Shown here: piece by piece, positions 37,080 to 46,544 of the stretch
How positions within the stretch are numbered: the first letter of the stretch is position 1
Layout: each line of letters opens with the position of its first letter
Assembly (NCBI GenBank): GCA_963744875.1
Contig: CAVUVQ010000030.1
Span: 28,884-92,883, forward strand
Direction of reading: 5' to 3'
DNA: 64,000 nucleotides
Origin: JACDAE01 sp963744875
GTDB lineage: Bacteria; Chloroflexota; Ktedonobacteria; Ktedonobacterales; Ktedonobacteraceae
Position numbers and translations under genes: made by a program
Notes under the pieces: model-generated
What the model saw: only the letters and a program-made list of their open reading frames with translations
Told to the model about the DNA's origin: nothing
Databases searched by the model: none

Positions 37080-37430
37080 TTTTCAAGAGGGATAAGAGCA
37101 AGGTACGACCTGCAGCGTGACGTGCCCTCTCCCATCTCCTTTGTCCACACCTTGCAGTTATCCTTTCCGCATCATGTTCATCATCGCGTACCCTTGAAGG
37201 GTTCGCCATGCCGTTGCAAATGAGAAGAAGCCCATCCCTGGTTTCATCAACCGTTTGAGAAAGCGGTGGTCTTGTTCGACCAAATTGTTTAGGTATTTGA
37301 CGTGCCTTCGTTCACCGTGTTCAGGGATATATCCTTCTGCCTTGAGCTCGTTGAACGTTTTGGGGAAGGCCGCATTTTTGTCAACGTTGATCACACGAGG
37401 TTCGCTGGGGATCTCCTTAGTAGCAAACCA
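37080..37430 (-). pseudogene. IS6-family transposase C-terminal remnant
   Basis: It reads SEPRVINVDKNAAFPKTFNE, RHVKYLNNLVEQDHRFLKRL, KPGMGFFSFATAWRTLQGY and MMNMMRKG, then a TAA where IS6 transposases have Gln, then LQGVDKGDGRGHV. It contains the C-terminal catalytic Glu region of the IS6 DDE domain; the N-terminal two thirds are missing. From 37431 to 37560 I see nothing. Confidence 0.85.
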
Positions 37431-37560
37431 TGAAATCGGGTCAACTCAACCGTTGCTGTCCAGCTTCTTTCTCAAGAACACAAGTAACAGCAGGACAATC
37501 TGATCTTTAAGAGGATGGCTCGGTTGCGTATCGTCGTTCGATCAGCCATTATGCTGAAGC

Positions 37561-37636
37561 CTGCTCTGCTGAGGCAGTACGCGTCTCAGCAGAGCAGCTC
37601 ATCTCCTACTGTCGTCGAGATGGAGGCCGACGACAG
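37561..37636 (-). terminator. Two hairpins downstream of the GH54 gene
   Basis: A 9-bp stem (37609-37617/37628-37636, CTGTCGTCG) lies 14 bp after the stop of the minus-strand GH54 gene. A 13-bp stem (37561-37573/37585-37597, CTGCTCTGCTGAG) follows. Confidence 0.65.
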
Positions 37637-37649
37637 AGGGTAGTTGCTA

Positions 37650-38717
37650 CTAATACCCGACTGAGACGATATTGGCCTGGACCGCATTGTCCGCCGCATC
37701 GGTCGGGTAGCCCGTTGTCATCACCCCTTCGAAGAAAGTTCCGACGGATTTATTGCTGTTATCGCCGCCAGTTCCCAGAAGAATGGCCCCTTCCTGGTGC
37801 ATGGGCGAATAGCCACCCCGGTTCGGCTCCGCGCCGCTGTACCAGGTGGTCAGGGCACCCGATTGCGCGTTGCCCCCCTTGACGGCATATTTGTTCTGCC
37901 CATTGTTCTTGACGAGGGCCGTGACGAACGCGCTGTGATTGCCTTTGTTTTTCAGGTAGCCTCCATTTCCTCCGGTATAGAGCCCATTTTCCAGATCAGC
38001 CTGCACCCAGGGACCTGAGCCGAAACACGGCCCGACCTGGCACCAGGAGCTGAAGTTGACCGCGTCCATGTGGCCGCTCCCGTTGGCTCTGTTATTGGTC
38101 TCGCCGTTGCCGTAATCGAAGCAGCACTTGTTGTTGTAATGAGTGCCGCTGGTCACCATGTACATTCCCTCCGGGGCACCATTCTTGGCGACACCTGATG
38201 CGGAATCGTCCCGATAGCCCACGCCCGCTGTCACGTAGAGTCCATAGACCTTATGCCCTCCGACCGTGAGTGGGAGCGCGGCAGCGTTGGCACCATGATC
38301 CTGCCCACCATGCTGGCCCGGTCCTTCAATGGTGAGGTTGTTGTGCCTTGCAGACTGGTCGTAGATCACTGTGATAATACATGAGGTGCCAGCACAGAAC
38401 TTGTCTTGCGCGGCGGCGTTGGCGTAGCCTCCCGTCGTGAGGGTTCTGATGATGGTGGTCTTCGAATCCGACGCTCGCTTGACCTGGTACAACGGTCCGT
38501 TGTAGGCCGAGAACAGCGCTCGCACCGTGCTATGGGCGGCGACACAGGGGGTGCCAGCGGCGGCATAAATATCGCAAGGCTGTGATCCGGCGGCCTGGGT
38601 TGGAATGCCAGAAACGCTGAACGCACCGATAACAATAGCCACAGCGGCAATAAGTGCCAGTACGGGTCTCCAGCGGCGAGAGCTGAGAAATTGAGCGTAT
38701 GAAGAAGATCGTTTCAC
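37650..38717 (-). CDS. GH54 α-L-arabinofuranosidase, secreted, catalytic domain only
   Basis: 355 residues. An N-terminal signal peptide (RWRPVLALIAAVAIVIGAFS) with cleavage near TQAAG. The rest is the GH54 catalytic domain: PCDIYAAAGTPCVAAHSTVR, AQDKFCAGTSCIITVIYDQS, GTHYNNKCCFDYGN (adjacent Cys pair), VQADLENGLYTG holding the likely nucleophile Glu, and GGDNSN holding the likely acid/base Asp, by analogy with fungal AbfB. It ends QANIVSVGY without the CBM42 domain common in fungal enzymes. It removes arabinofuranosyl side chains from arabinan or arabinoxylan. A LacI-type operator and promoter lie about 400 bp upstream. Confidence 0.92.
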   Translation of the reverse strand: MKRSSSYAQFLSSRRWRPVLALIAAVAIVIGAFSVSGIPTQAAGSQPCDIYAAAGTPCVAAHSTVRALFSAYNGPLYQVKRASDSKTTIIRTLTTGGYANAAAQDKFCAGTSCIITVIYDQSARHNNLTIEGPGQHGGQDHGANAAALPLTVGGHKVYGLYVTAGVGYRDDSASGVAKNGAPEGMYMVTSGTHYNNKCCFDYGNGETNNRANGSGHMDAVNFSSWCQVGPCFGSGPWVQADLENGLYTGGNGGYLKNKGNHSAFVTALVKNNGQNKYAVKGGNAQSGALTTWYSGAEPNRGGYSPMHQEGAILLGTGGDNSNKSVGTFFEGVMTTGYPTDAADNAVQANIVSVGY

Positions 38718-39095
38718 GTCCTTGTGTCCTTTCCACTATCTGGAAACAGTACAACTCCTATCATAAGCAGCAGATCAACTGTTCTCACAATAGAGGCTAT
38801 ACGAAAATTCTGGCAGGATGTTTCCCCCTGTATTTGACGAATACCTTTTCATTTTGTGGAAACCTTGACAGGATGCGGTTGATTTTGCAATTCCTCGCCT
38901 GGAAAGACGGAGACTCTTCCTTGATCAGTTCCCTAGAAATCAGCCTGAGAAGCTAGAACAGGAAAAATGCGCTCATCAGGAGACCTGCTAAACCGTCAAC
39001 AACATGCATTCCATCATTTCTACCTGGGGGATGTTCATCCCTTTGCCAGTAGAAGAAACCTTCCTTCTTTGCTTCTTATAAAGTGTTCCTTAAAG

Positions 39096-39151
39096 TGTAA
39101 GCGTTTGCAAACACTATGAAAGATATACTCTATTTGTACCAATATTGTCAA
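39096..39151 (-). promoter_or_regulatory. Promoter with LacI-family operator, toward GH54 gene
   Basis: On the minus strand TTGACA (39146-39151), 18-bp spacer, TATATC (39122-39127). The LacI/CcpA-type operator TGTAAGCGTTTGCA (39096-39109), a full match to TGNAANCGNTTNCA, lies about 13 bp downstream of the minus-10, a roadblock position. The leader to ATG 38717 is long (~400 nt) and otherwise empty. Confidence 0.65.
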
Positions 39152-39287
39152 CCCTCTTTACAAAAACGTCGCACAATGGCTTTTTTTACCTTCTATTGAG
39201 AGAGATTTATGCGGCCAAACGACAAAAAGCCTGAACAGTTGGGAGAAGTAACGCCTCAGGTCTCCTCACCATCTGCGGTGGCTCGCC

Positions 39288-39348
39288 TCGGTTGAATATG
39301 AGTGAGATCGGCGGCATGGGGCCGCCGATCTCACTCATATTCAACCGA
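39288..39348 (-). terminator. 28-bp perfect hairpin after the PMT gene
   Basis: The arms 39288-39315 and 39321-39348 are exact complements around a 5-nt loop, about 110 bp downstream of the minus-strand PMT stop. Unusually long for a terminator. Confidence 0.6.
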
Positions 39349-39457
39349 TTGAGAAGCGCCGTAGGCGCTTTCAAGCCCTCCCTACACCAGCCAGCGGGGT
39401 TCTACCCGCGCTGTATAGCGCATCGAGAGATCTCTTTTTACCCACGACTCCTTTGTC

Positions 39458-41497
39458 TCAGGTGCAGTAATACAGAGTCTGGTTGCCCCCACCAAATCCT
39501 CCACCGCTATTGGCGGTGCTGCTCGAAGATGATTGCCACAGATTTGTAGGCACAGTAGCACAATTCTTCGTCACCCAGGTCGTGAGAGAACTCTGTCCAC
39601 TAAAGCCGCCAAGCAGGAAGTAGTGCACCGTTCCATTTGTAACCAACGCTTTCAACGTAGCGGTGGTAAGAATAGGATCGCTGCCGCCAAATCCGCCCAG
39701 AGCCATCACAGGTTTATTGGTCGCCAGGATAATGGAGTTGCCTTGCATTGAACTGGGGACTGCAACCAGGTACTTAGTCGTACCCTGATGAGCTTCCAGG
39801 TAGCTAATGAGTTTGGTATCCGCACTCGTACTGAAACTACCACTACCGCTCCCACTTGGTCCAGCAGTCGGAAGCTGAGATTCCGTATTCTGTAGGACAG
39901 GAATGGTACTCCACACAGCGGACACCATCATGAGTCCGATCAAGCCAAGGACGACCACTCCCTGTAATGAGAGGCGTGTCCGCCGCTCATTCGTCGTAAA
40001 ACGCGCCGTCACCTGCGGGAAGAGACGAGCAACGACCAGTATCAGGGCCGAGAGGAAACAGCAGATGGCGATGACTGGAATGAGCCAGGTGCCCCAGGCA
40101 GTGTTACTGGTGATAATGTGAATTTGCTCAAGGGCTGTTAGCACGAGGGCAATTGGTAGCAACCAGCCACGCCAGCCGACCCGTCGATAGTCATTCCACA
40201 TGACGACGACGCCGATGCCAAAGAGGGCGGCGACGGCAGGTGCCATAGCTGAGAGGTAATACTGATGGAATAAGCTTGCGACGCTGAAGAAGACTCCCAT
40301 CGTCAGCAACCAGGTTCCCCATAGAACCATTGACATCTGTTCTCGATCTTCTCGGAAGCGTAGACGGCGTTGCCAGGCCAGGGCAAGCATTCCCAGAAGC
40401 GCAAACGGTAAGAGCCAGACGATCTGACCACCCAGAGGTTCGTTAAAAAGACGAAATGGACCGGCTGTCCCAATATTAAAGTTACCACCACCATTGCCTA
40501 CATTCTCAGGATTACCCGATGGGCGAGCACCAGATGGTGGGGTACCCGATGGGCGAGCACCAGATGGCGGGGTACCCTGATTGTTGGTGCTTCCACTTGT
40601 CGTCTGGCGGGATGGATTCGTACTTGCTGTCCGGTTGCCTCCAAAAAAGTTGCCCACCAGACGCTCAATACCGTTGTAGCCCAGGGCCAGGCTAATTTCA
40701 GAATTATTCTGAGAGGAACCGACATAGGGACGTTGTGAAGCAGGGGTCAGGTCAACAACGACCGACCAGGAGAGCGCAATGACAAGCATCAGGGCAAGGG
40801 CTACCGTCAGGTGCCAGATGCGTGTCCAGATCTTCTTTGGCGCGGCTAACAGGTACAGCAGTCCGAAGGCGGGCACCACCAGGAAAACTTCTGTCATCTT
40901 GACATTGTAGCCAAGTCCGACTGCGACTGCACAGAGAAGTAACCAGCGTAACTTTCCTGTCTCCGTCGCTTTTAGGACAGCCCAGGCCCCTAGCATCATA
41001 CAGAGAACGAGGGTACTATCAATCGTATTATTGCGGTTAGTGAGCACGCTAATCGGACTGATTGCCAGTGCCAATGCTGCCAGGAGGCCCGCGGTGACTC
41101 CAAAATGACGGCGTACCAGATGATAAAGGATCAGGACGGAGAAGACGCCAGCTAATGCCTGAGGCAGGTACACGCTGAAAGCCGTAAATCCGAAGATTTT
41201 CGCACTGATCGTCTGCAACCAGAAGCCAAGGGCAGGTTTGTCGATAGTCACAAAGCCACCGGGATCGTAGGAGACAAAAAAGAAGTTATGCCAGCTATCC
41301 AGCATACTTCTGACACCCGCAGCATAGAAGGGGTTGGCGAAGCCATTTTGTCCCAGTTGATAGAAATTCATAAACACAGAGATGAGCAGAACAGCACCCA
41401 GCGTTATGCGTCGCCAAAACGGAGACCAGGCACTTGTTGGGTGTTCGATCGGCTGATCTTTTGGGTGTGATTGTATGGTGATAGTTGCATCACTCAT
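39458..41497 (-). CDS. PMT/ArnT-type membrane glycosyltransferase, paralogue 1
   Basis: 679 residues from ATG 41497 (AAGGAAAAA upstream). A GT39/GT83-like enzyme: N-terminal cytosolic stretch, then the first TM, then the periplasmic FANPFYAAGVRSMLDSWHNF, with the catalytic-type Asp in DPGGFVTIDKPALGFWLQ. About eleven to thirteen TMs, a low-complexity loop (two TPPSGARPSG repeats) near residue 310, and a C-terminal extracytoplasmic domain (DTKLISYLEAHQGTTKYL...NKPVMALGGFGGSDPIL) ending in a Ser/Gly tail. Such enzymes move sugars from polyprenyl phosphate to outer acceptors. The GT2 enzyme upstream can make that lipid donor. Confidence 0.9.
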   Translation of the reverse strand: MSDATITIQSHPKDQPIEHPTSAWSPFWRRITLGAVLLISVFMNFYQLGQNGFANPFYAAGVRSMLDSWHNFFFVSYDPGGFVTIDKPALGFWLQTISAKIFGFTAFSVYLPQALAGVFSVLILYHLVRRHFGVTAGLLAALALAISPISVLTNRNNTIDSTLVLCMMLGAWAVLKATETGKLRWLLLCAVAVGLGYNVKMTEVFLVVPAFGLLYLLAAPKKIWTRIWHLTVALALMLVIALSWSVVVDLTPASQRPYVGSSQNNSEISLALGYNGIERLVGNFFGGNRTASTNPSRQTTSGSTNNQGTPPSGARPSGTPPSGARPSGNPENVGNGGGNFNIGTAGPFRLFNEPLGGQIVWLLPFALLGMLALAWQRRLRFREDREQMSMVLWGTWLLTMGVFFSVASLFHQYYLSAMAPAVAALFGIGVVVMWNDYRRVGWRGWLLPIALVLTALEQIHIITSNTAWGTWLIPVIAICCFLSALILVVARLFPQVTARFTTNERRTRLSLQGVVVLGLIGLMMVSAVWSTIPVLQNTESQLPTAGPSGSGSGSFSTSADTKLISYLEAHQGTTKYLVAVPSSMQGNSIILATNKPVMALGGFGGSDPILTTATLKALVTNGTVHYFLLGGFSGQSSLTTWVTKNCATVPTNLWQSSSSSTANSGGGFGGGNQTLYYCT

Positions 41498-41682
41498 GAG
41501 CGTTTTTCCTTTTTTATGCGTAATTCTAGTATCGTCGTATCCTGTTTCTATGAGAGAATACTGGAATACCTCTTCTCTCTTTGTAGTACATACTAGTAGT
41601 CTAACCGCCTTCGTTGGACCTCTTGCAGGGATAGGATTGACGGCTCCCACGTGTTACTTTAGTGTTTTGACGGTTACAAGGT

Positions 41683-42489
41683 TCATCGTTTTTTCTTTGC
41701 TTGCTTCCACGTGCATCGATAGAGAAAGAGTTCGCGCAGGGCACGTATGATGACGCGTGGATGAGCCCCTGTAGCTTTTCCACCATGTCGTGGAAGGTGT
41801 TGAATACCCACCTGCTTGTAGGTAGAACTGGAAGAATTGAGCTTGTCGAGTAACTCGGCATTGATCATAGCTCCCCGGCTTTCAAGAGGGTGAGCACGTA
41901 AGAAATCTGTATGCAGGAGTTTGAAAGCGCAGTCAAGATCACGAACATGCACACCGAAGACGATGCCGATGAGTTGTTTCCACCCCCATGCGTTAAGTTT
42001 CCGTACCCAGGAATCCTGTCGATGCAGACGATAGCCAAGAACAGCATCATAGCTATCGATGAAAGGGAAAAACTGGAATACGTCGCGAATGTCGAATTGA
42101 CCATCCGAGTCCATAAAGAAGGTCAGTTCTTTGGTAGCCGCAGCAAAGCCATCTACCAGCGTTGCTCCATATCCCTGATTGATTTCATGGGAAATCAGGC
42201 GAACACGAGGATCAGTACTGGCAATAGCGTCTACAATTGCTGCGGTACGGTCTTTACTTCCATCGTTAACGACAATCACCTCAAAATCTCTGACCCGACC
42301 ATTCAATGTCATGAGCACATCATTGAGTGTGGATGAAATGACTTGCTCTTCATTGTATGCAGGTAAAATGACCGAAAGGCTGGCATGAAGAGGTGGCATA
42401 ACGGTGTATGAAAACTGCTTCTCAAGAACGTCATTGTGATAAGAAACTGGTGTTTTATTTTCTATTTGGGTAAAGAAATGATCGGTCAT
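41683..42489 (-). CDS. Family 2 glycosyltransferase (polyprenyl-phosphate sugar synthase type)
   Basis: 268 residues. A GT-A domain with LSVILPAYNEEQVISSTLND near 37, EVIVVNDGSKDRTAAI near 68, INQGYGATLVDGF, and the metal-binding FFMDSDGQFD near 124, then DLDCAFKLL near 184. No C-terminal TM pair. Similar to dolichyl/polyprenyl-phosphate mannosyl- or glucosyltransferases. It precedes the PMT gene (185-bp gap) and its start overlaps the stop of the stress-like gene, so all three are probably one operon. Confidence 0.9.
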   Translation of the reverse strand: MTDHFFTQIENKTPVSYHNDVLEKQFSYTVMPPLHASLSVILPAYNEEQVISSTLNDVLMTLNGRVRDFEVIVVNDGSKDRTAAIVDAIASTDPRVRLISHEINQGYGATLVDGFAAATKELTFFMDSDGQFDIRDVFQFFPFIDSYDAVLGYRLHRQDSWVRKLNAWGWKQLIGIVFGVHVRDLDCAFKLLHTDFLRAHPLESRGAMINAELLDKLNSSSSTYKQVGIQHLPRHGGKATGAHPRVIIRALRELFLYRCTWKQAKKKR

Positions 42490-42983
42490 TTTTCCTCCTC
42501 GTTATGGAAACAATTCTGTTTAGACACAGCCAGGCAAGGAAGATCTGTGACTGTCCAGGTACCGATATATTTCATATGGTGAGCACAATAAGGGGCGAGT
42601 AAATCCCGCACCTGCTCCATCTGCTCAGCGTTTCTAAGATGCACAAAGAGGAGATGATGGCGTTGCTGCGCCTCGTGCAAGTATATGTCGCCTGGGAAGC
42701 CGTCATCGGTTGATGCGAAGAAGCGAGAAAGCGCCTCTAAAAAGCGGCTTTGCTGCTGGAGTCTCTGTTCAACCACTACCACGAACTCCTGACTTGCAAA
42801 GAGGTAGATATCCCTGGCATCATAGCCAGCGACGTGCAGAGCATGAACGGCTTGCTGAGCCTGTTGTAGATCGTCGATCACACTATGAACATATTTTTTA
42901 GGAAAAGGAGCTATAGGGAACACCTGCTGAGCGGGTAGAGACGACTGTACATATCCATCATAGGTAATTGAAGCGTTCTTCAT
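42486..42983 (-). CDS. General-stress-like small protein, paralogue 1
   Basis: 165 residues from ATG 42983 (ATGGAGGATA upstream). The core KKYVHSVIDDLQQAQQAVHALHVAGYDARDIYLF resembles the N-terminal half of general-stress proteins of the GsiB/YflT (17M) kind. The centre (SRFFASTDDGFPGDIYLHEAQQRHHLLFVHL) and the end (HHMKYIGTWTVTDL) match paralogue 2 at 46545-47024. Cytosolic; biochemical role unknown. Co-translated with the GT2 gene. Confidence 0.8.
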   Translation of the reverse strand: MKNASITYDGYVQSSLPAQQVFPIAPFPKKYVHSVIDDLQQAQQAVHALHVAGYDARDIYLFASQEFVVVVEQRLQQQSRFLEALSRFFASTDDGFPGDIYLHEAQQRHHLLFVHLRNAEQMEQVRDLLAPYCAHHMKYIGTWTVTDLPCLAVSKQNCFHNEEEK

Positions 42984-43042
42984 GAGTAATATCCTCCATG
43001 GTACTGATGTGTTGGTATACATTCACCGGTTCATCTGTTGGC

Positions 43043-43065
43043 GGAGAGGATTCTCTCCTGACATG
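43043..43065 (-). promoter_or_regulatory. 23-bp motif shared by the two stress-like genes, site 1
   Basis: It reads GGAGAGGATTCTCTCC followed by TGACATG; 20 of 23 bases match 47074-47096. It lies 60-80 bp upstream of ATG 42983. The palindromic half suggests a repressor or activator site. Confidence 0.6.
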
Positions 43066-43319
43066 CTAAGGGTAGTATTAATTCATTGAAGCAGTATTGG
43101 AAAGAGATGTGAGTGTTCCAATGTTCAAAACTATGAGGTGTGTTTCTGCTGGACGCTAGTCGCATATGAACAGCTGCAACCCTCTCCCGCCACTTTCCCT
43201 TTTCAGTATTTACTGCATAATTTCGTTCTCATCTGAAGATAGTCTAGCTGAGATGATATGGCGGAAAAGCGGCCAGGAGTTCAATCTTTTTGTGAGCCGC
43301 TGCAGGTTAACAAAAACAC

Positions 43320-43402
43320 ATGAGAACTTTCTCATCTTTTTCCAATGGTTTTCCAACCTGTTTGCTTTAGCATAGAACTAGCGCAAGGAGCAACCTTGTA
43401 CA
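43320..43402 (+). promoter_or_regulatory. Shared promoter module, copy A (DUF6069 gene)
   Basis: Perfect palindrome ATGAGAA-CT-TTCTCAT (43320-43335), 35 bp, minus-10-like CATAGA (43371-43376), then a CAAGG/CCTTG inverted repeat in the leader. The same order and spacing occur at 47465 and 48070. The minus-35 region is poor, which suggests an activator bound at the palindrome or an alternative sigma factor. Confidence 0.75.
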
Positions 43403-43436
43403 TGAATTGGAAAAATAAAACAAAAGGAGAAATACA

Positions 43437-43874
43437 ATGCAAACAATACAAAATGCACTTCCCCGCAGAAAAGAACAGATTGCCTGGAGCCGACTCTGGT
43501 GGGTCGGAGCGCTTGTGTTCGTGGCCTCCCTCGTGGTCAACCTTCTGATAAGTAGTGCCACCCTTGCTCTTTTCCCAGGGCAGGTAATAACAGCGGATCA
43601 TATCATCTTGAGCACTGTTCTTGGAGTGCTTGGAGCAATTCTGGTCTTTGCCCTGGTTGCCAGGCGCTCGGCCCACCCGATTCCCTTGTATCGCAAGATT
43701 GCCGCCGTCGCTCTGTTGCTTTCCTTCATTCCAGACATCTTGGTCTTCGTGACAGGGTACTCTGGTATCGTTATTGGAGCATACATACTTATGCATATTA
43801 CGACAGCGGTCATCTGCGTGATTGGCTTGACGAAGTGGCCGATGGGTATCCTTCCAACAAAAAAGGTTGAATAG
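43437..43874 (+). CDS. DUF6069-family four-TM protein, paralogue 1
   Basis: 145 residues from ATG 43437 (AAAAGGAGAAA upstream). A short basic N-terminus (RRKEQIAWSRLWWVG), then TMs near 22-45, 60-78, 85-107 and 112-133. Matches the DUF6069 membrane family; function unknown. Expressed from module copy A. Paralogue 2 at 48227-48644 is frameshifted. Confidence 0.82.
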   Translation: MQTIQNALPRRKEQIAWSRLWWVGALVFVASLVVNLLISSATLALFPGQVITADHIILSTVLGVLGAILVFALVARRSAHPIPLYRKIAAVALLLSFIPDILVFVTGYSGIVIGAYILMHITTAVICVIGLTKWPMGILPTKKVE

Positions 43875-44019
43875 GTGGTCAGCGTGTCATCTTTGCCAAC
43901 CCATTTCCAATCACCCTCCTGCGAACGTGGGGGCATCGAAAGGATGCCCCACCTCTCTTCTTCTCACTTAAAAACATGAAACGACGATACGAATATTACA
44001 TAAAAAAGGAAGAATAGCC

Positions 44020-46183
44020 TTGAGTAGTGCAGAAATCACCATACAATCACACCCAAAAGATCAGCCGATCGAACACCCAACAAGTGCCTGGTCTCCGTTC
44101 TGGCAACGCATAACGCTGGGTGCAATTATGCTCATCTCTGTGTTTATGGAATTTTTTCAACTGGGACAAAACGGCTTCGCCAACCCCTTCTATGCTGCGG
44201 GTGTCAGAAGTATGTTGGATAGCTGGCATAACTTCTTCTTTGTCTCCTATGATCCCGGTGGCTTTGTGACTATCGACAAACCCGCACTCGGCTTCTGGTT
44301 GCAGACGATCAGTGCGAAAATCTTCGGATTTACGGCTTTCAGTGTGTACCTGCCTGAAGCATTGGCGGCCGTCTTCTCCGTCCTGATCCTCTATCACCTG
44401 GTACGTCGTCACTTTGGAGTCACGGCGGGTCTTCTGGCAGCATTGGCGCTGGCAATTAGTCCGATTAGCGTCATCACAGGCCGCAATAATACGATTGATA
44501 GTACGCTGGTTCTTTCTGTTGTTGTGGGTGCGTGGGCCATCTTAAAAGCGACGGAGACGGGAAAGCTGCGCTGGTTACTTCTCTGTGCGGTCGCAATTGG
44601 GGTTGGCTACAATATCAAAATGACAGAAGTTTTCCTGGTGGTGCCGGCCTTCGGACTACTGTACCTGTTAGCCGCACCAAAGAAGATCTGGACACGCATC
44701 TGGCATCTGGCAGTAGCCCTGCTCGTCATGCTTGTCATCGCGCTCTCCTGGTCGGTCATTGTTGACCTGACGCCTGCTTCGCAACGTCCGTATGTCGGTT
44801 CCTCTTCGGACAATTCTGAAATTAGCCTGGCCATTGGGTACAATGGTCTCCAACGTCTCCTGGGCATGGGAGGCAATAGAGGAGGAGCACAAACGAATAT
44901 ACCCAGGCAGGCTGCGAATGGAAGCAACACGAGTAACAACAGTGCAAGCAGCACTACTCAAGGTCCTCCGTCTTCAGGAGGAAATGGCTCAGGTACGAAT
45001 GGAGGAAATGCTGGTGGTTTCGGTGCGGGCATTGGCACAGCTGGCCCGTTCCGTCTTTTTAGTGCACCTCTGGGCGGTCAGATTGTCTGGCTCTTACCGT
45101 TTGCACTTCTGGGAATGCTTGCCCTGGCCTGGCAACGCCGTCTGCGTTTCCGGGAAGATCGAGAGCAAATGTCGCTGCTTCTGTGGGGAACCTGGTTGCT
45201 GACGACGGTTGTCTTCTTCAGCGTCGCAAGCTTCTTCCATGAGTACTACTTAACGATAATGGCCCCTGCCATTGCAGCACTTTTCGGCATTGGCGTGGTG
45301 GTCATGTGGAATGACTATCGACGGGTCGGCTGGCGGGGCTGGCTGCTGCCAATCGCCCTCGTGGTAACAGCACTTGAGCAAATATACATTATCAGCAGCA
45401 ACTCGGCCTGGGGCACCTGGCTGATTCCGGTTATCGCCATCGCCTGTTTCCTCTCGGCACTTCTGTTGGTTGCTGTTCGCCTCTTCCCACGGGTGACAAC
45501 TCGCTTTACGACGGATGAGCGTCGGACCCGTCTCTCATTACAAAGTGTGGTCGTCCTTGGCTTGATCGGACTCATGATAACATCTGCCGTGTGGAGTATC
45601 ATTCCTGTCTTGCAAAATACAGGGGGGGATCCAATCGCAGGCCCAAGCACCGTAGGTTCAACCACGACTGGCGGCTCCGCTTCCACTGGCCATGAGTACA
45701 AATACAAAACTCATCAGCTACCTGGAAGCTCATCAAGGGAAGACGAAATACCTGCTTGCAGTTACCGGTTCTATTGACGCTGACTCAATTATTCTGGCGG
45801 CCAATAAACCAGTCATGGCAATGGGTGGATTTAATGGCAGCGATCCTATTCTTACCACCGCCAAGTTGAAAGTGCTGATCGCCAATGGAACAGTACGCTA
45901 CTTCTTGTTTAGTAGCAATAGTAGTACCTCTGGAGTACCAGGAGGAAACCTCAATAATCTCCCTGCAAATATCAAGAAATTGATCGAAGAAGGTAAGCTC
46001 AGTATAAGTGGTGGCGGCAACTCTTCTGCGCAGAGCACACTCACAAGCTGGGTGACGAAGAATTGTGCTACCGTGCCCACAAACCTGTGGCAATCATCTT
46101 CGAGCAGCACTGGCACTAACGGTGGTGGTTCTGTTGGCGGTACGCAAACTCTCTATGACTGTGCAACCCCTAAGACAAAGTAG
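44020..46183 (+). pseudogene. PMT/ArnT-type membrane glycosyltransferase, paralogue 2, split by a one-base insertion
   Basis: Start TTG 44020 after AAGGAAG, exactly matching the ATG context of paralogue 1. The membrane part (residues 1-555) is intact, with DPGGFVTIDKPALGFWLQ and a Ser/Gly/Asn-rich loop near 300. At about 45690 one extra C shifts the frame: the first part runs out at 45777, while the C-terminal extracytoplasmic domain (TKLISYLEAHQGKTKYL...NKPVMAMGGFNGSDPIL) continues in another frame from ATG 45692 to 46183. Either a real split or a read error. The two halves could also be made separately. Confidence 0.85.
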
Positions 46184-46194
46184 TCGTAGGGAAA

Positions 46195-46236
46195 AGAGAT
46201 TTCTCGACGTGCTGGGTAGCGCGTCGAGAAATCTCT
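46195..46236 (+). terminator. 15-bp perfect hairpin after PMT paralogue 2
   Basis: AGAGATTTCTCGACG and its exact complement with a 12-nt loop, 12 bp past the stop. The gap 46237-46544 holds no other feature. Confidence 0.75.
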
Positions 46237-46544
46237 GATTCTTGGTCATCGACCTCATGGATGGGGCACTCTGGCAGATCACGAATATTCTGCGTCCGTT
46301 GCACAAACGGGGTCATGTGTGCGAGGTCGGAGATCGGGTAAAAATAAGGAAGCGACCGGGAAACGGTGCTCCATCTGTATAGGTAGCCCTGCCCGGCTTA
46401 TTACCGGCAATTTGAGCCTCAGGGGAAAGGGTTGGAAGAGATCCTCATATCACAATAGGTATATCTACGCTCGGTTTTTTAACTACAGGCTGGCATCCCT
46501 GCCTGCGCCAATTCCGACAGGTTTCCCGAAGTGATGGAGAGCTT

